Of a DNA stretch of 40,962 bases, positions 6,861 to 13,223 are shown in pieces. The notes beneath the pieces are model-generated. The model was given only the letters and a program-made list of their open reading frames with translations, did not search any database and was not told where the DNA came from. The translations under genes were made by a program, and so were the position numbers. Source of the stretch: a virus; IMG/VR virus record IMGVR_UViG_3300045283_000322, positions 1 to 40,962 of that record; one strand, written 5' to 3'. How positions within the stretch are numbered: the stretch's first letter is position 1; each line of letters starts with the position of its first letter.

Positions 6861-7060
6861 GGCGCCACCTGCGGCCAGCGGCCAGTGGACATAAACTCGT
6901 AGACCGCGTCGTCGGTGAGGTGCGGCAGCTCCTGCGTCTTGGCGTTCATCGCCTTGCGCAGCCCGCGCTCGATCATCGCGTCCACGTCAGCGGCGCAGCG
7001 TGAGCAGCCGTCGCACGTGTCGTTGCACTCGGGACACCCGTTCTTGTCGGCCCAGTTCAT
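6857..7060 (-). CDS. First gene of the early operon, Cys-rich small protein
   Basis: 67 aa. I chose the ATG at 7060 because GGAGGG lies 4 nt upstream, and the promoter at 7080-7108 leaves room for it. The N-terminus is NGCPECNDTCDGCSRC, with five Cys in 14 residues; a helix follows (DVDAMIERGLRKAMNAK). It is the first gene expressed when the early promoter opens. Not recognised. Confidence 0.65.
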   Translation of the reverse strand: MNWADKNGCPECNDTCDGCSRCAADVDAMIERGLRKAMNAKTQELPHLTDDAVYEFMSTGRWPQVAP

Positions 7061-7079
7061 GTCGCCCTCCATGACGTCA

Positions 7080-7108
7080 ACACTACGGCTACTGTAGACT
7101 TCGGTCAA
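7080..7108 (-). promoter_or_regulatory. Early promoter with operator in its spacer
   Basis: TTGACC (7103-7108) and TAGTGT (7080-7085) are separated by exactly 17 bp, a sigma-70-type pair reading into the early operon. The spacer contains the palindromic operator at 7087-7099. Repressor binding there would block transcription of 6857-2577. Confidence 0.65.
7087..7099. promoter_or_regulatory. Operator 1, GGCTACTGTAGAC
   Basis: Near-palindrome built on CTAC-N-GTAG. The 9-mer CTACTGTAG recurs at 7388-7396 in the repressor promoter. Both sites lie between or on promoter boxes on either side of the repressor gene, as expected for the binding site of the phage repressor. Confidence 0.6.
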
Positions 7109-7145
7109 CACAAAAATCGCCAGTGTCACGCAATGGCGCGAATCC

Positions 7146-7562
7146 CTAGCGCTTCCAGCGGGTCGCGGGGAAGCCGGTCAGCTTCTCGAATGCCTCGGCC
7201 AGTGGCACGGGGCAGGGGCGCTTTCCTCGGAAAATCTTCGAGAGAAAGCCCGGGTCCACGTCGAGCTTCGCCGCCACGGCCCGCAGTGATGGCAGGCCCG
7301 CCTTACGCGCCGCCCGCATCGGGGCGCTGTCGTTGAGGTCACGGCTCGTGCTCAGGGCCTCCCGGTGCGAATCGGTCATCACGGAGTCTACTGTAGGCGC
7401 ACGACTGGGGGATTTCAAGCCGTCCTGCTTCGCGGCCACAGCGCGATACCCCTCGGCGAGCGCGCTCAGCCGAGCGGCGCCGTCGATGTCACCCGACTCA
7501 GCGAGGGCGAGGGCGCGCGCGTCGGCATCGTCGGCGAGCTGCCTCAGCTTCTGTGGCGTCAT
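7146..7562 (-). CDS. Cro/CI-type HTH repressor (likely internal start at 7379)
   Basis: The frame gives 138 aa from the ATG at 7562 and 77 aa from the ATG at 7379. The C-terminal part carries a helix-turn-helix, PSLRAVAAKLDVDPGFLSKI, followed by a short basic end. The N-terminal extension is an Ala/Leu-rich helical segment. A promoter and the second operator copy lie immediately before the 7379 ATG, with almost no leader, so the 77-aa form is probably the autoregulated repressor. The longer form could come from read-through from 8044. It would hold the early promoter shut in the lysogen. Function is inferred from HTH and operator positions. Confidence 0.7.
   Translation of the reverse strand: MTPQKLRQLADDADARALALAESGDIDGAARLSALAEGYRAVAAKQDGLKSPSRAPTVDSVMTDSHREALSTSRDLNDSAPMRAARKAGLPSLRAVAAKLDVDPGFLSKIFRGKRPCPVPLAEAFEKLTGFPATRWKR
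7386..7418 (-). promoter_or_regulatory. Repressor promoter with operator 2
   Basis: TTGAAA (7413-7418) and TACAGT (7390-7395) are 17 bp apart. The -10 box is inside the operator GTCTACTGTAGGC (7386-7398). Initiation about 7 bp downstream would fall near 7383, leaving a leader of only a few bases before the ATG at 7379. This would be a leaderless or nearly leaderless repressor message, as for lambda cI from PRM. The operator position predicts autorepression. Confidence 0.55.
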
Positions 7563-7577
7563 CCGCCGGGGAGGGTA

Positions 7578-7784
7578 TCATGGCCTCGGGCGGGGCCGGC
7601 CGCATCCCTCACAGCACTCGATGCGTGGCTCGGTGGGCTCGCGGTCAGCGTCGGCGACGATGGCCTTGGCCGCGGCGTCCAGCACGCGGGCGTCCTGGGG
7701 ATGGTCGCTGCCCCGGGATGCGGCGGCGAGCGCCCGCACGATCTCCTCGGCGCGCTTGAGGCCCTCGACGTACCCGCGGCTCAT
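7578..7784 (-). CDS. Small protein between nuclease and repressor
   Basis: 68 aa from the ATG at 7784 (ATGA overlap with the VRR-NUC gene). It is predicted helical (YVEGLKRAEEIVRALAAASR, then VLDAAAKAIVADADRE) with a CCEGCGRP end. Not recognised. A 15-bp gap separates it from the long form of the repressor gene. Confidence 0.65.
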   Translation of the reverse strand: MSRGYVEGLKRAEEIVRALAAASRGSDHPQDARVLDAAAKAIVADADREPTEPRIECCEGCGRPRPRP

Positions 7785-8044
7785 CGGGTTGCCTCGATGG
7801 CTTCCTGGGCGGTGTAGACCACCGCCGCATGCCCACGCCACGACAGGTGCCACACCGCCTCGTGCGCGGTCATCTTGGCCCCGGGCGTCTTCAACTCCAG
7901 CAGGAACGTGCGTCCGAGGTGGCCAACCAGCAGGTCGGGCACCCCGCGGCCTATGTCGCTGATCACCTCCACGGTGCGCCCAGCCGCGCGCAGGGCTGCG
8001 ACGATGGTCGGCTGGTTGGCGTCGACCCGGCGGGCGCGCCTCAC
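7781..8044 (-). CDS. VRR-NUC-type nuclease
   Basis: 87 aa, the size of stand-alone phage VRR-NUC domains. It has the PD-(D/E)xK core: GRGVPDLLVG (Asp37) and FLLELKTPGAK (Glu50, Lys52), followed by HEAVWHLSWRGHAAVVY, the usual last helix and strand. The GTG start at 8044 follows GGGGGCCCG. Family members cut branched or damaged DNA; in phages they are often replication or recombination accessories. It might work with the RecT-like protein, which is inference. Confidence 0.8.
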   Translation of the reverse strand: MRRARRVDANQPTIVAALRAAGRTVEVISDIGRGVPDLLVGHLGRTFLLELKTPGAKMTAHEAVWHLSWRGHAAVVYTAQEAIEATR

Positions 8045-8192
8045 CGGGCCCCCGTGCTATATTGGCGTCGCAGGGAGGGGCTCAGGCCCGCTGGCTCGGG
8101 AGTGACGTTCGGGGACACCCGTCGGCACATGCTCTCCGGGAGGCGCATGACGGGAGCAGCGTCGGCCCCCTGCGGCCCTCGGGCCCCCTGGG
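8045..8192. promoter_or_regulatory. Non-coding gap, probable promoter of the nuclease-repressor operon
   Basis: 148 bp between the last lysis-block gene and the VRR-NUC start, without a convincing gene. On the minus strand CAATATAGC (near 8060) could be a -10 box, but I see no matching -35. GC-rich inverted repeats near 8165-8190 follow the lipoprotein stop without a T-run, so a terminator is not clear. Confidence 0.3.
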
Positions 8193-8477
8193 CTACTTGC
8201 GGTAGGTGCGGGCGGGCGGCCAGACGATGGTCAGTTCGTCGCCGTGGATGGCCCACCGCATGGCCGGGTAGGGCAACCCCACGTCGGGCACCAAGTGCAA
8301 GCCATCGGCGTCCGTGGCCCAGGTTCCGTCCTCGGCGCTGGCGGGCTGCAAATTCTGCATGTGGTAGCGATCCGCTGTAAATGACAGCGTCTGCGCATCG
8401 CTGCGCCACGTCCCGCCTGTGATGCTTTCGTCCGCGCCGCAGCCCACGAGGGCCAGCGCCAGCAGCAATCGCCTCAT
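8193..8477 (-). CDS. Small lipoprotein
   Basis: 94 aa. MRRLLLALALVGC is a lipoprotein signal with Cys13 as the lipid-modified residue. The mature part is a small beta-rich domain (GGTWRSDAQTLSFTADRYHM, later TWATDADGLHLV) resembling a lipocalin-like or META-type barrel, which is a guess. The ATG lies 18 bp past the stop of the larger lipoprotein gene. It may be a cell-surface factor made by lysogens or late in infection, such as a superinfection-exclusion protein, by position only. Confidence 0.75.
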   Translation of the reverse strand: MRRLLLALALVGCGADESITGGTWRSDAQTLSFTADRYHMQNLQPASAEDGTWATDADGLHLVPDVGLPYPAMRWAIHGDELTIVWPPARTYRK

Positions 8478-8495
8478 GGGCCGGGAGCATAGACC

Positions 8496-9311
8496 TCAGT
8501 GCCCGCAGATTCCAGGGGGCACCGGATCGCACGTGCCGTTGTTGGGCCACGAGTAGCAGTGGTCATCCTCGACGCCGCCCGGGCCACAGTCGTAGTAGTA
8601 CCCGGTGTTGTACCATTCGCTGGTGTAGCCCCCATCCCCGCTCGCAGTGCAGTCATCGGCGATCTGCTTCCACTTGAATGGCTCGATGAAAATGCCCGAC
8701 TGATTGGCCGTATCGAACGGGACGCTCGTACTGTCGGGCAGGTTGTCCATGTAGACGGCCGGGCCCCACCCGATAGACGGATAGGCCACGTGCCCGTTGT
8801 TGCAAACGTAGTCGTACCGCCACTCGGCGAGCACTCCATAGCTTCGCGGGAATCCGGCCGAGGTCTCGAAGTCGCTGTAGAGCGGCTCCGTGTACGGAAT
8901 TGGCATGCAACCAAAGAAGGGAGCGCACCGCCTGAACCCAGGAACCAGGGTGTTTTGAGTGCCGTCGAACCAGAAGAAGCGATTGTCGACTCCGGTGTAG
9001 TACCAGGTCGGATCCGCCCATGAGCGCATGGCGTAGAGCGTCCCGCGGAGATTCTGCGGGTTGATGTACAGGAAGGGGTTCATCGAGGAATGCGCGCGGT
9101 GAACGCTCTCCTCCAGCGGAGTGTCGAGGCCGAAGCTGATGCGAATCTTCTCGTCGAAAACGGCATACGTCCCTTGGGCCTGCTTGATCGCCACGATGCC
9201 GCCGTCGGTGCGGTTCTCGACGAGCTGCGGATCCACGTAGCCCTCGCAGCCGATGAGCATGCACGTGACAGCGAAGCTGGCGAAGGCGACTAGGAAGAGA
9301 AGGCGGTTCAC
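8496..9311 (-). CDS. Large secreted lipoprotein, possible cargo gene
   Basis: 271 aa. The signal MNRLLFLVAFASFAVTCMLI ends at Cys22 (IGCEG), a lipobox. The mature protein is rich in Tyr, Trp, Pro and Gly, with paired Cys (CAPFFGC, then YYYDCGPGGVEDDHC), suggesting disulfides in a compartment outside the cytoplasm. No family recognised. Its G+C content looks lower than that of neighbouring genes, which suggests separate acquisition. It follows the endolysin and could be a moron gene altering the host surface. The Acb2-like gene upstream overlaps its start (ATGA). Confidence 0.75.
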   Translation of the reverse strand: MNRLLFLVAFASFAVTCMLIGCEGYVDPQLVENRTDGGIVAIKQAQGTYAVFDEKIRISFGLDTPLEESVHRAHSSMNPFLYINPQNLRGTLYAMRSWADPTWYYTGVDNRFFWFDGTQNTLVPGFRRCAPFFGCMPIPYTEPLYSDFETSAGFPRSYGVLAEWRYDYVCNNGHVAYPSIGWGPAVYMDNLPDSTSVPFDTANQSGIFIEPFKWKQIADDCTASGDGGYTSEWYNTGYYYDCGPGGVEDDHCYSWPNNGTCDPVPPGICGH

Positions 9312-9547
9312 TTGGCCCCCTTGTCGTAGATGGAGACGCCGCCGTCAGCGTGCTGGAGCACCTTGCCCAGCCGCATGCGCGCGTCCTCGATGGCCCTGAC
9401 GGCAAGCATCGCTTGCTCCTGGCACTCGCCGAGGTTGTTCGTGGCGGACATCAGCCCACTGTCGAACCGCAGGGACCGCGCGCCCTTCTCGATCGCCAGC
9501 AGTTCGGTGCGCAGTCGGTCGCATTTCTCCTTAAATCCCTCTCCCAT
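9308..9547 (-). CDS. Small helical protein resembling Acb2/Tad1-type sponges
   Basis: 79 aa from the ATG at 9547 (TGATG overlap; GTG at 9550 is an alternative). It is all helical, with a first hairpin EKCDRLRTELLAIEKGARSL and a second segment QAMLAVRAIEDARMRLGKVL ending DGGVSIYDKG. Small phage proteins with an ArmxLG-type second helix are, as I recall, annotated as Acb2/Tad1 hairpin proteins, which sequester cyclic nucleotide signals of CBASS or Thoeris. I cannot confirm it; a virion or lysis accessory is also possible. Confidence 0.45.
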   Translation of the reverse strand: MGEGFKEKCDRLRTELLAIEKGARSLRFDSGLMSATNNLGECQEQAMLAVRAIEDARMRLGKVLQHADGGVSIYDKGAK

Positions 9548-9987
9548 CACGTCGTCTCCTCACTTCCAACGCCACGGCCGAGCCAATGCGCGACGTGCCC
9601 ATCAGCCGGCCGCTGCCTGATGTCCACGTGAATCCAACGGCCGGCGTACCAGCCCCATCCGCCGAGGGCGGGCAGCTCGCCGGCCGCCAGCATCTCCTCG
9701 ACGTACTGCTTGAGCCGCGGGAGGTCGGCGATGTCTGCCGGGCGGATGTCCGCCGCGCCGCCGGTCATGTGCTGCGATTTCGGGGCGCCGCCGACGCTCG
9801 CGTTGTACCAGGGAGTGCGGTACCAGCTGATCGGCACCAGCGCCCCGCCGAGTTGTGCCCGCAGCGGCTCGAGCACCGTCTCCGCGAGCCGGCGCGCGAC
9901 GGGCTGGCACTCCAGCGGGACGTCAGCACCTGAGTGGCAGGCCGCCTCGCTCCAAGCGAAGTGCTCGGTGATTTGCGTGATGCTCAC
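9547..9987 (-). CDS. Peptidase M15 family endolysin
   Basis: 146 aa, usual for phage M15 endolysins. It shows the zinc-peptidase signature SQHMTGGAADIR (His73 and Asp80 as ligands) and WIHVDIR (His120 ligand), with Trp/Tyr-rich segments between. It would cleave peptide crosslinks of peptidoglycan at the end of infection. No signal peptide, so export probably needs a holin, for which the upstream membrane proteins are candidates. Its start overlaps the 31-aa membrane protein's stop (GTGA-type). Confidence 0.88.
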   Translation of the reverse strand: MSITQITEHFAWSEAACHSGADVPLECQPVARRLAETVLEPLRAQLGGALVPISWYRTPWYNASVGGAPKSQHMTGGAADIRPADIADLPRLKQYVEEMLAAGELPALGGWGWYAGRWIHVDIRQRPADGHVAHWLGRGVGSEETT

Positions 9988-10079
9988 CGGCGGCGGTCCC
10001 AGTAGTGCAGCGCCATGATGCCCAGCGCGTTCACGCCGACAGCAATGGCCAGAATGCTGAGGATGGCGCCCCAGTTCAC
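9984..10079 (-). CDS. 31-aa membrane miniprotein
   Basis: 31 aa. The GTG at 10079 and the stop at 9984 both overlap neighbours as GTGA. Residues 4-24 are one transmembrane helix (ILSILAIAVGVNALGIMALH) followed by a basic tail YWDRRR, a positive-inside end. Position between another membrane protein and the endolysin suggests a holin or antiholin role, not shown by sequence. Confidence 0.6.
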   Translation of the reverse strand: MNWGAILSILAIAVGVNALGIMALHYWDRRR

Positions 10080-10213
10080 CAGTTCATCCCTCGCAGGAGC
10101 GCTCGTCGAGCGGCCATGCCCATCAGCAACATGCCGACGGATGCGCCCAAGCCGAATACGCAAATCCATTTCATGACCGACCAGACCCCGGCCCAGGTGA
10201 TAGCGATGGTCAC
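10076..10213 (-). CDS. 45-aa membrane protein, holin candidate
   Basis: 45 aa from the GTG at 10213 (GTGA overlap). One transmembrane helix at about residues 16-36 (WICVFGLGASVGMLLMGMAA) is followed by RRALLRG. With the 31-aa gene it forms a pair of single-span membrane proteins between a three-span protein and the endolysin, the usual place for holin and antiholin. Assignment is by position and topology only. Confidence 0.6.
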   Translation of the reverse strand: MTIAITWAGVWSVMKWICVFGLGASVGMLLMGMAARRALLRGMNW

Positions 10214-10764
10214 GGCGCCGGCCTCATCCCGACGTCGGCGTAGAATCGCTCGGCGTTCAGCTTGCGGCGCTCGCTCGCGAACCGTTCAGCGTCCGTGGGC
10301 TCGATGAGCGTCATGATGACCGCTGGCTCGGCGGCCTGCTTCGCCCGGCAGACCAGCGCCTCCTTCGTGGCGCATCCAGCGTCGCCCAGCAGCGCCAGGA
10401 GACACGGGGTGGGGTTCGCCGGGGCGTTCAGACACGCAGCCACCGTCGGCAGCACGTTCGCCTGACAGGCGGATAGGACGTCCGCGGTGCAGGCGATGGT
10501 CCGCTGCGCAGCGGGCTTCTGGAAGAGGGCGCAGCCGTGGAGGAGGGGGAGCGCCAGGAGTAGGACCAGCAGCCCGGCGTTCTTCGGAACGGCGATGGTC
10601 CCAGGAGGCGCCTGCCGGTGAAGAAGGACACCGCCGAGGCCGGCGATGCCACCGGCGAGGGTGACCCCCAACTCCGCGGCGCCGTGCTTGCCGCAGAGGT
10701 AGCCGACGAGCGGGGCGATGATGGACATCAGCGAGTAGCCGACGATGAGCTGCAACAGGTTCAT
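10210..10764 (-). CDS. Three-span membrane protein with internal lipobox, lysis candidate
   Basis: 184 aa from the ATG at 10764 (ATGA). Hydrophobic segments lie at about residues 3-24 (LLQLIVGYSLMSIIAPLVGY), 28-48 and 62-80. The third, LLVLLLALPLLHGCALF, looks like a lipoprotein signal with Cys at its end. The remaining 100 residues are Ala-rich with six Cys (ACTADVLSACQANVLPTVAA and CLLALLGDAGC among them) and end in a charged stretch. It looks like a holin-like N-terminus joined to an Rz1/spanin-like lipoprotein. Not recognised as a family. Confidence 0.65.
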   Translation of the reverse strand: MNLLQLIVGYSLMSIIAPLVGYLCGKHGAAELGVTLAGGIAGLGGVLLHRQAPPGTIAVPKNAGLLVLLLALPLLHGCALFQKPAAQRTIACTADVLSACQANVLPTVAACLNAPANPTPCLLALLGDAGCATKEALVCRAKQAAEPAVIMTLIEPTDAERFASERRKLNAERFYADVGMRPAP

Positions 10765-11012
10765 GAGTGGCTCCTGTTCGGGAGGTTCGTCATGCCAGCC
10801 TGTTGCTGCCACACGGGCGAGCTCTTTCGGCGTTCCTCCTCGGCCGCCTCCTGCCGCTTGCGCTCGGTCTCATTCATCTCGTGAAGGCGCTTCACCTGCG
10901 GTACGGCCATGCATTCATCGCAAAGGTCAACCTGTGACAGGTAGCGCAGCGCCAGGATTTGTTCGCTCTTCTTCTTACAGAAGTCGCAGTAGCGGGTCGT
11001 TTCGATGCTCAC
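10761..11012 (-). CDS. Small zinc-finger protein
   Basis: 83 aa from the GTG at 11012, with a strong GGAGG ribosome binding site 6 nt upstream. It contains RYCDFCKKK and, 22 residues later, DLCDECMAV, a C-x2-C...C-x2-C zinc site, followed by a charged helix (LHEMNETERKRQEAAEEERR). It could be a regulator or an RNA-binding protein. Unexpected in a lysis block; no family recognised. Confidence 0.7.
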   Translation of the reverse strand: MSIETTRYCDFCKKKSEQILALRYLSQVDLCDECMAVPQVKRLHEMNETERKRQEAAEEERRKSSPVWQQQAGMTNLPNRSHS

Positions 11013-11040
11013 GGAGTACCTCCAATCAGCAGGGTGTCGG

Positions 11041-11370
11041 TCAGCGTTTCGTGCGCGGGAACCTCGCGGCCAGTTCGGAGATCGCAGCCCTCCCGAGGCG
11101 CTCCCACACGCCATACGGGAGCATCGTCAGGCACAGGGCCAGCGGAGCCCCCCACCACGGCGCGCGCTCGAACGCGTGGCCCCACACCCATTGGTAAATC
11201 TCCACGCCCATGGCCCCGGCTACCGTGGCTTTCCCGAAGAGGCCACGGGGCGAGCCAGCACGCGACAACGACCGCGAGTCCGGCGGCGGCGCATGCGAAA
11301 GGGAACCACCAGGGCCCTCCTCCCTCGGAGTGGTCTCGAACGGGTCGATGGGCACAATCGGCGGCGTCAT
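11041..11370 (-). CDS. Membrane-associated hypothetical protein
   Basis: 109 aa. The first 40 residues are Pro/Ser/Gly-rich. The rest contains two moderately hydrophobic segments (GKATVAGAMGVEIYQWVWG and WWGAPLALCLTMLPYGVWER) and a basic tail. The ATG at 11370 lies 9 nt after GAGGAG; an out-of-frame ATG at 11374 is not used here because its frame reads as a shadow. Possibly a holin of another class; no firm assignment. Confidence 0.6.
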   Translation of the reverse strand: MTPPIVPIDPFETTPREEGPGGSLSHAPPPDSRSLSRAGSPRGLFGKATVAGAMGVEIYQWVWGHAFERAPWWGAPLALCLTMLPYGVWERLGRAAISELAARFPRTKR

Positions 11371-11383
11371 TCATGCGGTCTCC

Positions 11384-11842
11384 TCAAAGTCCTTCCGCCT
11401 GCAGGTTGGCGTTCCCCTGCTCCACGAGCCCGCCGGGCCCAAACACTTCGGGGAAGCGCTCGTGGGTGTGGTCCGGGTCGGCGCCCTTCAGCAGCCCGTA
11501 CTTGCGCAGTAGATAGACGTGGGCCATCTCGTGCGTGTAGGGCGAGGAACTGAACGTCACGCCGTCGCGCCAGGCGGCGAAGAACTGGAACGGCGACACC
11601 GTGAGCCCCTCGTGGCAGGGCACGTCGGGCAGCTTGAATCCCGGGTAGCCACTCTTCGGGTCCGTGCAGGTGAGCGAAGCGCCGTCGAACCAGACGGCGA
11701 ACGGCGGGGCGTCCTCGCGCCGGAAGGTGTCGTGCCAGACGATGTGCGCGGCGACCTCCTGCTTCTCTCGCGGACGCAGAGAAGCGGCGGGGATTGTTGC
11801 GCAGGAGGAGACGAGGAGCAGCGCTAGGACTACCGGCTGCAT
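11384..11842 (-). CDS. Lipoprotein with HExxH zinc-protease motif
   Basis: 152 aa from the ATG at 11842. MQPVVLALLLVSSC is a lipoprotein signal (Cys14). The mature part has THEMAHVYLLRKYG with HExxH at residues 104-108, and a following DPDHTHERFPEVFG that could supply the third zinc ligand. The small size and the gap between motifs resemble minimal metalloproteases. It would act at the host membrane or periplasm, perhaps on envelope proteins or incoming phage; target unknown. Confidence 0.7.
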   Translation of the reverse strand: MQPVVLALLLVSSCATIPAASLRPREKQEVAAHIVWHDTFRREDAPPFAVWFDGASLTCTDPKSGYPGFKLPDVPCHEGLTVSPFQFFAAWRDGVTFSSSPYTHEMAHVYLLRKYGLLKGADPDHTHERFPEVFGPGGLVEQGNANLQAEGL

Positions 11843-11847
11843 GACTC

Positions 11848-12048
11848 CTAGGGCACGCTGCACTTCATAGAACGCAAAATCGCCTGAATGGCCAGCGTTT
11901 GCTGGCCCGCCGTAATGGCCGCAATCGCCGCCAGCCATTGCGTTTGCGTCGTGATCCCATTGTTCTTGCAGAACTGTGCGATCTGTCGCTCGAATTCCAG
12001 CGAGTCGAGCGTCATCGTCGGGTCGGAAATTGTTACCTGCGCTGGCAT
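11848..12048 (-). CDS. Small hypothetical late protein
   Basis: 66 aa, helical (LEFERQIAQFCKNNGITTQT, then WLAAIAAITAGQQTLAIQAI). ATG at 12048, directly at the stop of the lectin-like gene. Not recognised. Its place between a fibre-like gene and a lipoprotein gene suggests a late gene, perhaps a fibre chaperone. Confidence 0.65.
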   Translation of the reverse strand: MPAQVTISDPTMTLDSLEFERQIAQFCKNNGITTQTQWLAAIAAITAGQQTLAIQAILRSMKCSVP

Positions 12049-12798
12049 TTAGAACCTCGGGTACAGGTAGACGAACCAGTCGCGATCCATGGCGTCCGCG
12101 GTGCCGCCGGTGCCGTTGAACACCTGGTCGAAGACGATGGTGTCCGTGATGGCACCGGCTGGCGTCACCGGTGTGAACTCCGCGCCGCCGTCGATGCGGA
12201 AATGGTATTTGCCGTCGCCTGGATGCCAGCACTCGAAGATGTGCCAGTTCGTCTGGTCGATTGCGACGTTCAGATTGACGAGAGTCCCGCTGCCGCTGGT
12301 GGGGTGTCCGTCGTAACGGAACGTGTAGTTCGTCGTCGAGGAATCGCCGTTGATGCCCACGCAGATGACCGAGCCGTCGGCGATGTTGCCGAGCCCCATG
12401 TTGGCCCGGGTTCCCGCCGCGGGCGCGACCGCTGAGCGGAACCGCCAGGCCCAGTACCACTTGTCAGTAGTCACGAGCTGCGTGAGCCGCTGGCTGCTGA
12501 ACATGCGGGCGAAGCTTCCAGCCGTGGTCGTGATGGCGTTGCGGCTGACGCCGCCCTTGCTCGCGGCGACGGCGATGCAGGGCGTGCCACCGGACGCGGT
12601 TGCAGTGGTGAGCCCTGCTGGGAGCGGGTTTGCTTCGAAGTCGCTCTGAAGCGGCAGCCCCATTTTGGGGTCGCTGGGCGCGAAGCCGATGAGGGCTGCG
12701 CCAAGGGAAGCGTAGAAGGCCGGCCCCGCATTTAGGCTGTTGCCAGCCTGGGGCGGGAACGTGTTCCCAATTGGAAACCGCGCCGTATCCGCGGGCAT
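12049..12798 (-). CDS. Virion fibre/lectin-like protein
   Basis: 249 aa. The sequence looks beta-rich with the spacing of a concanavalin-A-like lectin or LamG jelly roll: KWYWAWRFRSAVAP, WHIFECWHPGDGKYHFRIDG and FDQVFNGTGG. The N-terminus is Gly/Ala/Pro-rich and could attach to the particle. It probably binds a host surface glycan. The ATG at 12798 overlaps the upstream stop by one base (TAATG). Fold assignment is by eye. Confidence 0.6.
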   Translation of the reverse strand: MPADTARFPIGNTFPPQAGNSLNAGPAFYASLGAALIGFAPSDPKMGLPLQSDFEANPLPAGLTTATASGGTPCIAVAASKGGVSRNAITTTAGSFARMFSSQRLTQLVTTDKWYWAWRFRSAVAPAAGTRANMGLGNIADGSVICVGINGDSSTTNYTFRYDGHPTSGSGTLVNLNVAIDQTNWHIFECWHPGDGKYHFRIDGGAEFTPVTPAGAITDTIVFDQVFNGTGGTADAMDRDWFVYLYPRF

Positions 12799-13178
12799 TA
12801 CTGCGACACCGCGGGTTCGAGGTCACCCTCGATGCCCACCTCGAAGACGGTCGGCGCGCTACCGGTGAGCACCGTGATCTGAGTGCGCCCCGGGAGCAGC
12901 AGAACGTCGCGCTCAAACGGGTTGTTCGCCGCGATCGTCTCGCCGGCCGGGGGCGTGGCAGGCCCATTCATCGTCCGCAGGTTCGCGGAGCCCGGCGCCG
13001 ACCACTTGATCAGGTAGGTGGCGGCGGCGTCGGTGAAGACGACCAGCCGGACGCGCCGCATGTCGCGCGCCGTGCCGCCGTTGACGTTTCCCTGGATGGC
13101 GCCCGTGTCGTAGAGGGTCACGGTGGTTGAGCCGCCTGGGACGCCGCCGGTGTAGGGGAGGGGTCGCGTGACTGCCAT
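12798..13178 (-). CDS. Hypothetical late structural protein heading the fibre-lysis unit
   Basis: 126 aa, beta-rich (GGSTTVTLYDTGAIQGNVNG, then MRRVRLVVFTDAAATYLIKW). It could be a small head-decoration or fibre-base protein. The ATG at 13178 has no clear Shine-Dalgarno; instead the 16-bp late element ends 4 nt upstream. It is the first gene of the unit running to 8193. Confidence 0.6.
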   Translation of the reverse strand: MAVTRPLPYTGGVPGGSTTVTLYDTGAIQGNVNGGTARDMRRVRLVVFTDAAATYLIKWSAPGSANLRTMNGPATPPAGETIAANNPFERDVLLLPGRTQITVLTGSAPTVFEVGIEGDLEPAVSQ

Positions 13179-13182
13179 GCCC

Positions 13183-13198
13183 TACCCGCATCGTTCCC
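13183..13198 (-). promoter_or_regulatory. Late element 1, GGGAACGATGCGGGTA
   Basis: Exact match to GGGAACGNNGCGGGTM, 4 nt before the ATG at 13178, in the 45-bp gap between divergent late units. See the finding on this element. Confidence 0.6.
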
Positions 13199-13203
13199 TT
13201 CCG

Positions 13204-13219
13204 AGGAATGCGGCGGGTC
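13204..13219 (+). promoter_or_regulatory. Late element, diverged plus-strand copy
   Basis: AGGAATGCGGCGGGTC matches the late element at all but three fixed positions and ends 4 nt before the GTG at 13224, the same spacing as copies 1 and 3. It lies back to back with copy 1. Confidence 0.45.
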
Positions 13220-13223
13220 TTAC

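Noticed and set aside
12753-12766. 14-bp palindrome GGGAACGTGTTCCC containing the start of the late element
   Set aside because: It lies within the lectin-like gene and lacks the GCGGGT half, so it is not counted as a copy.
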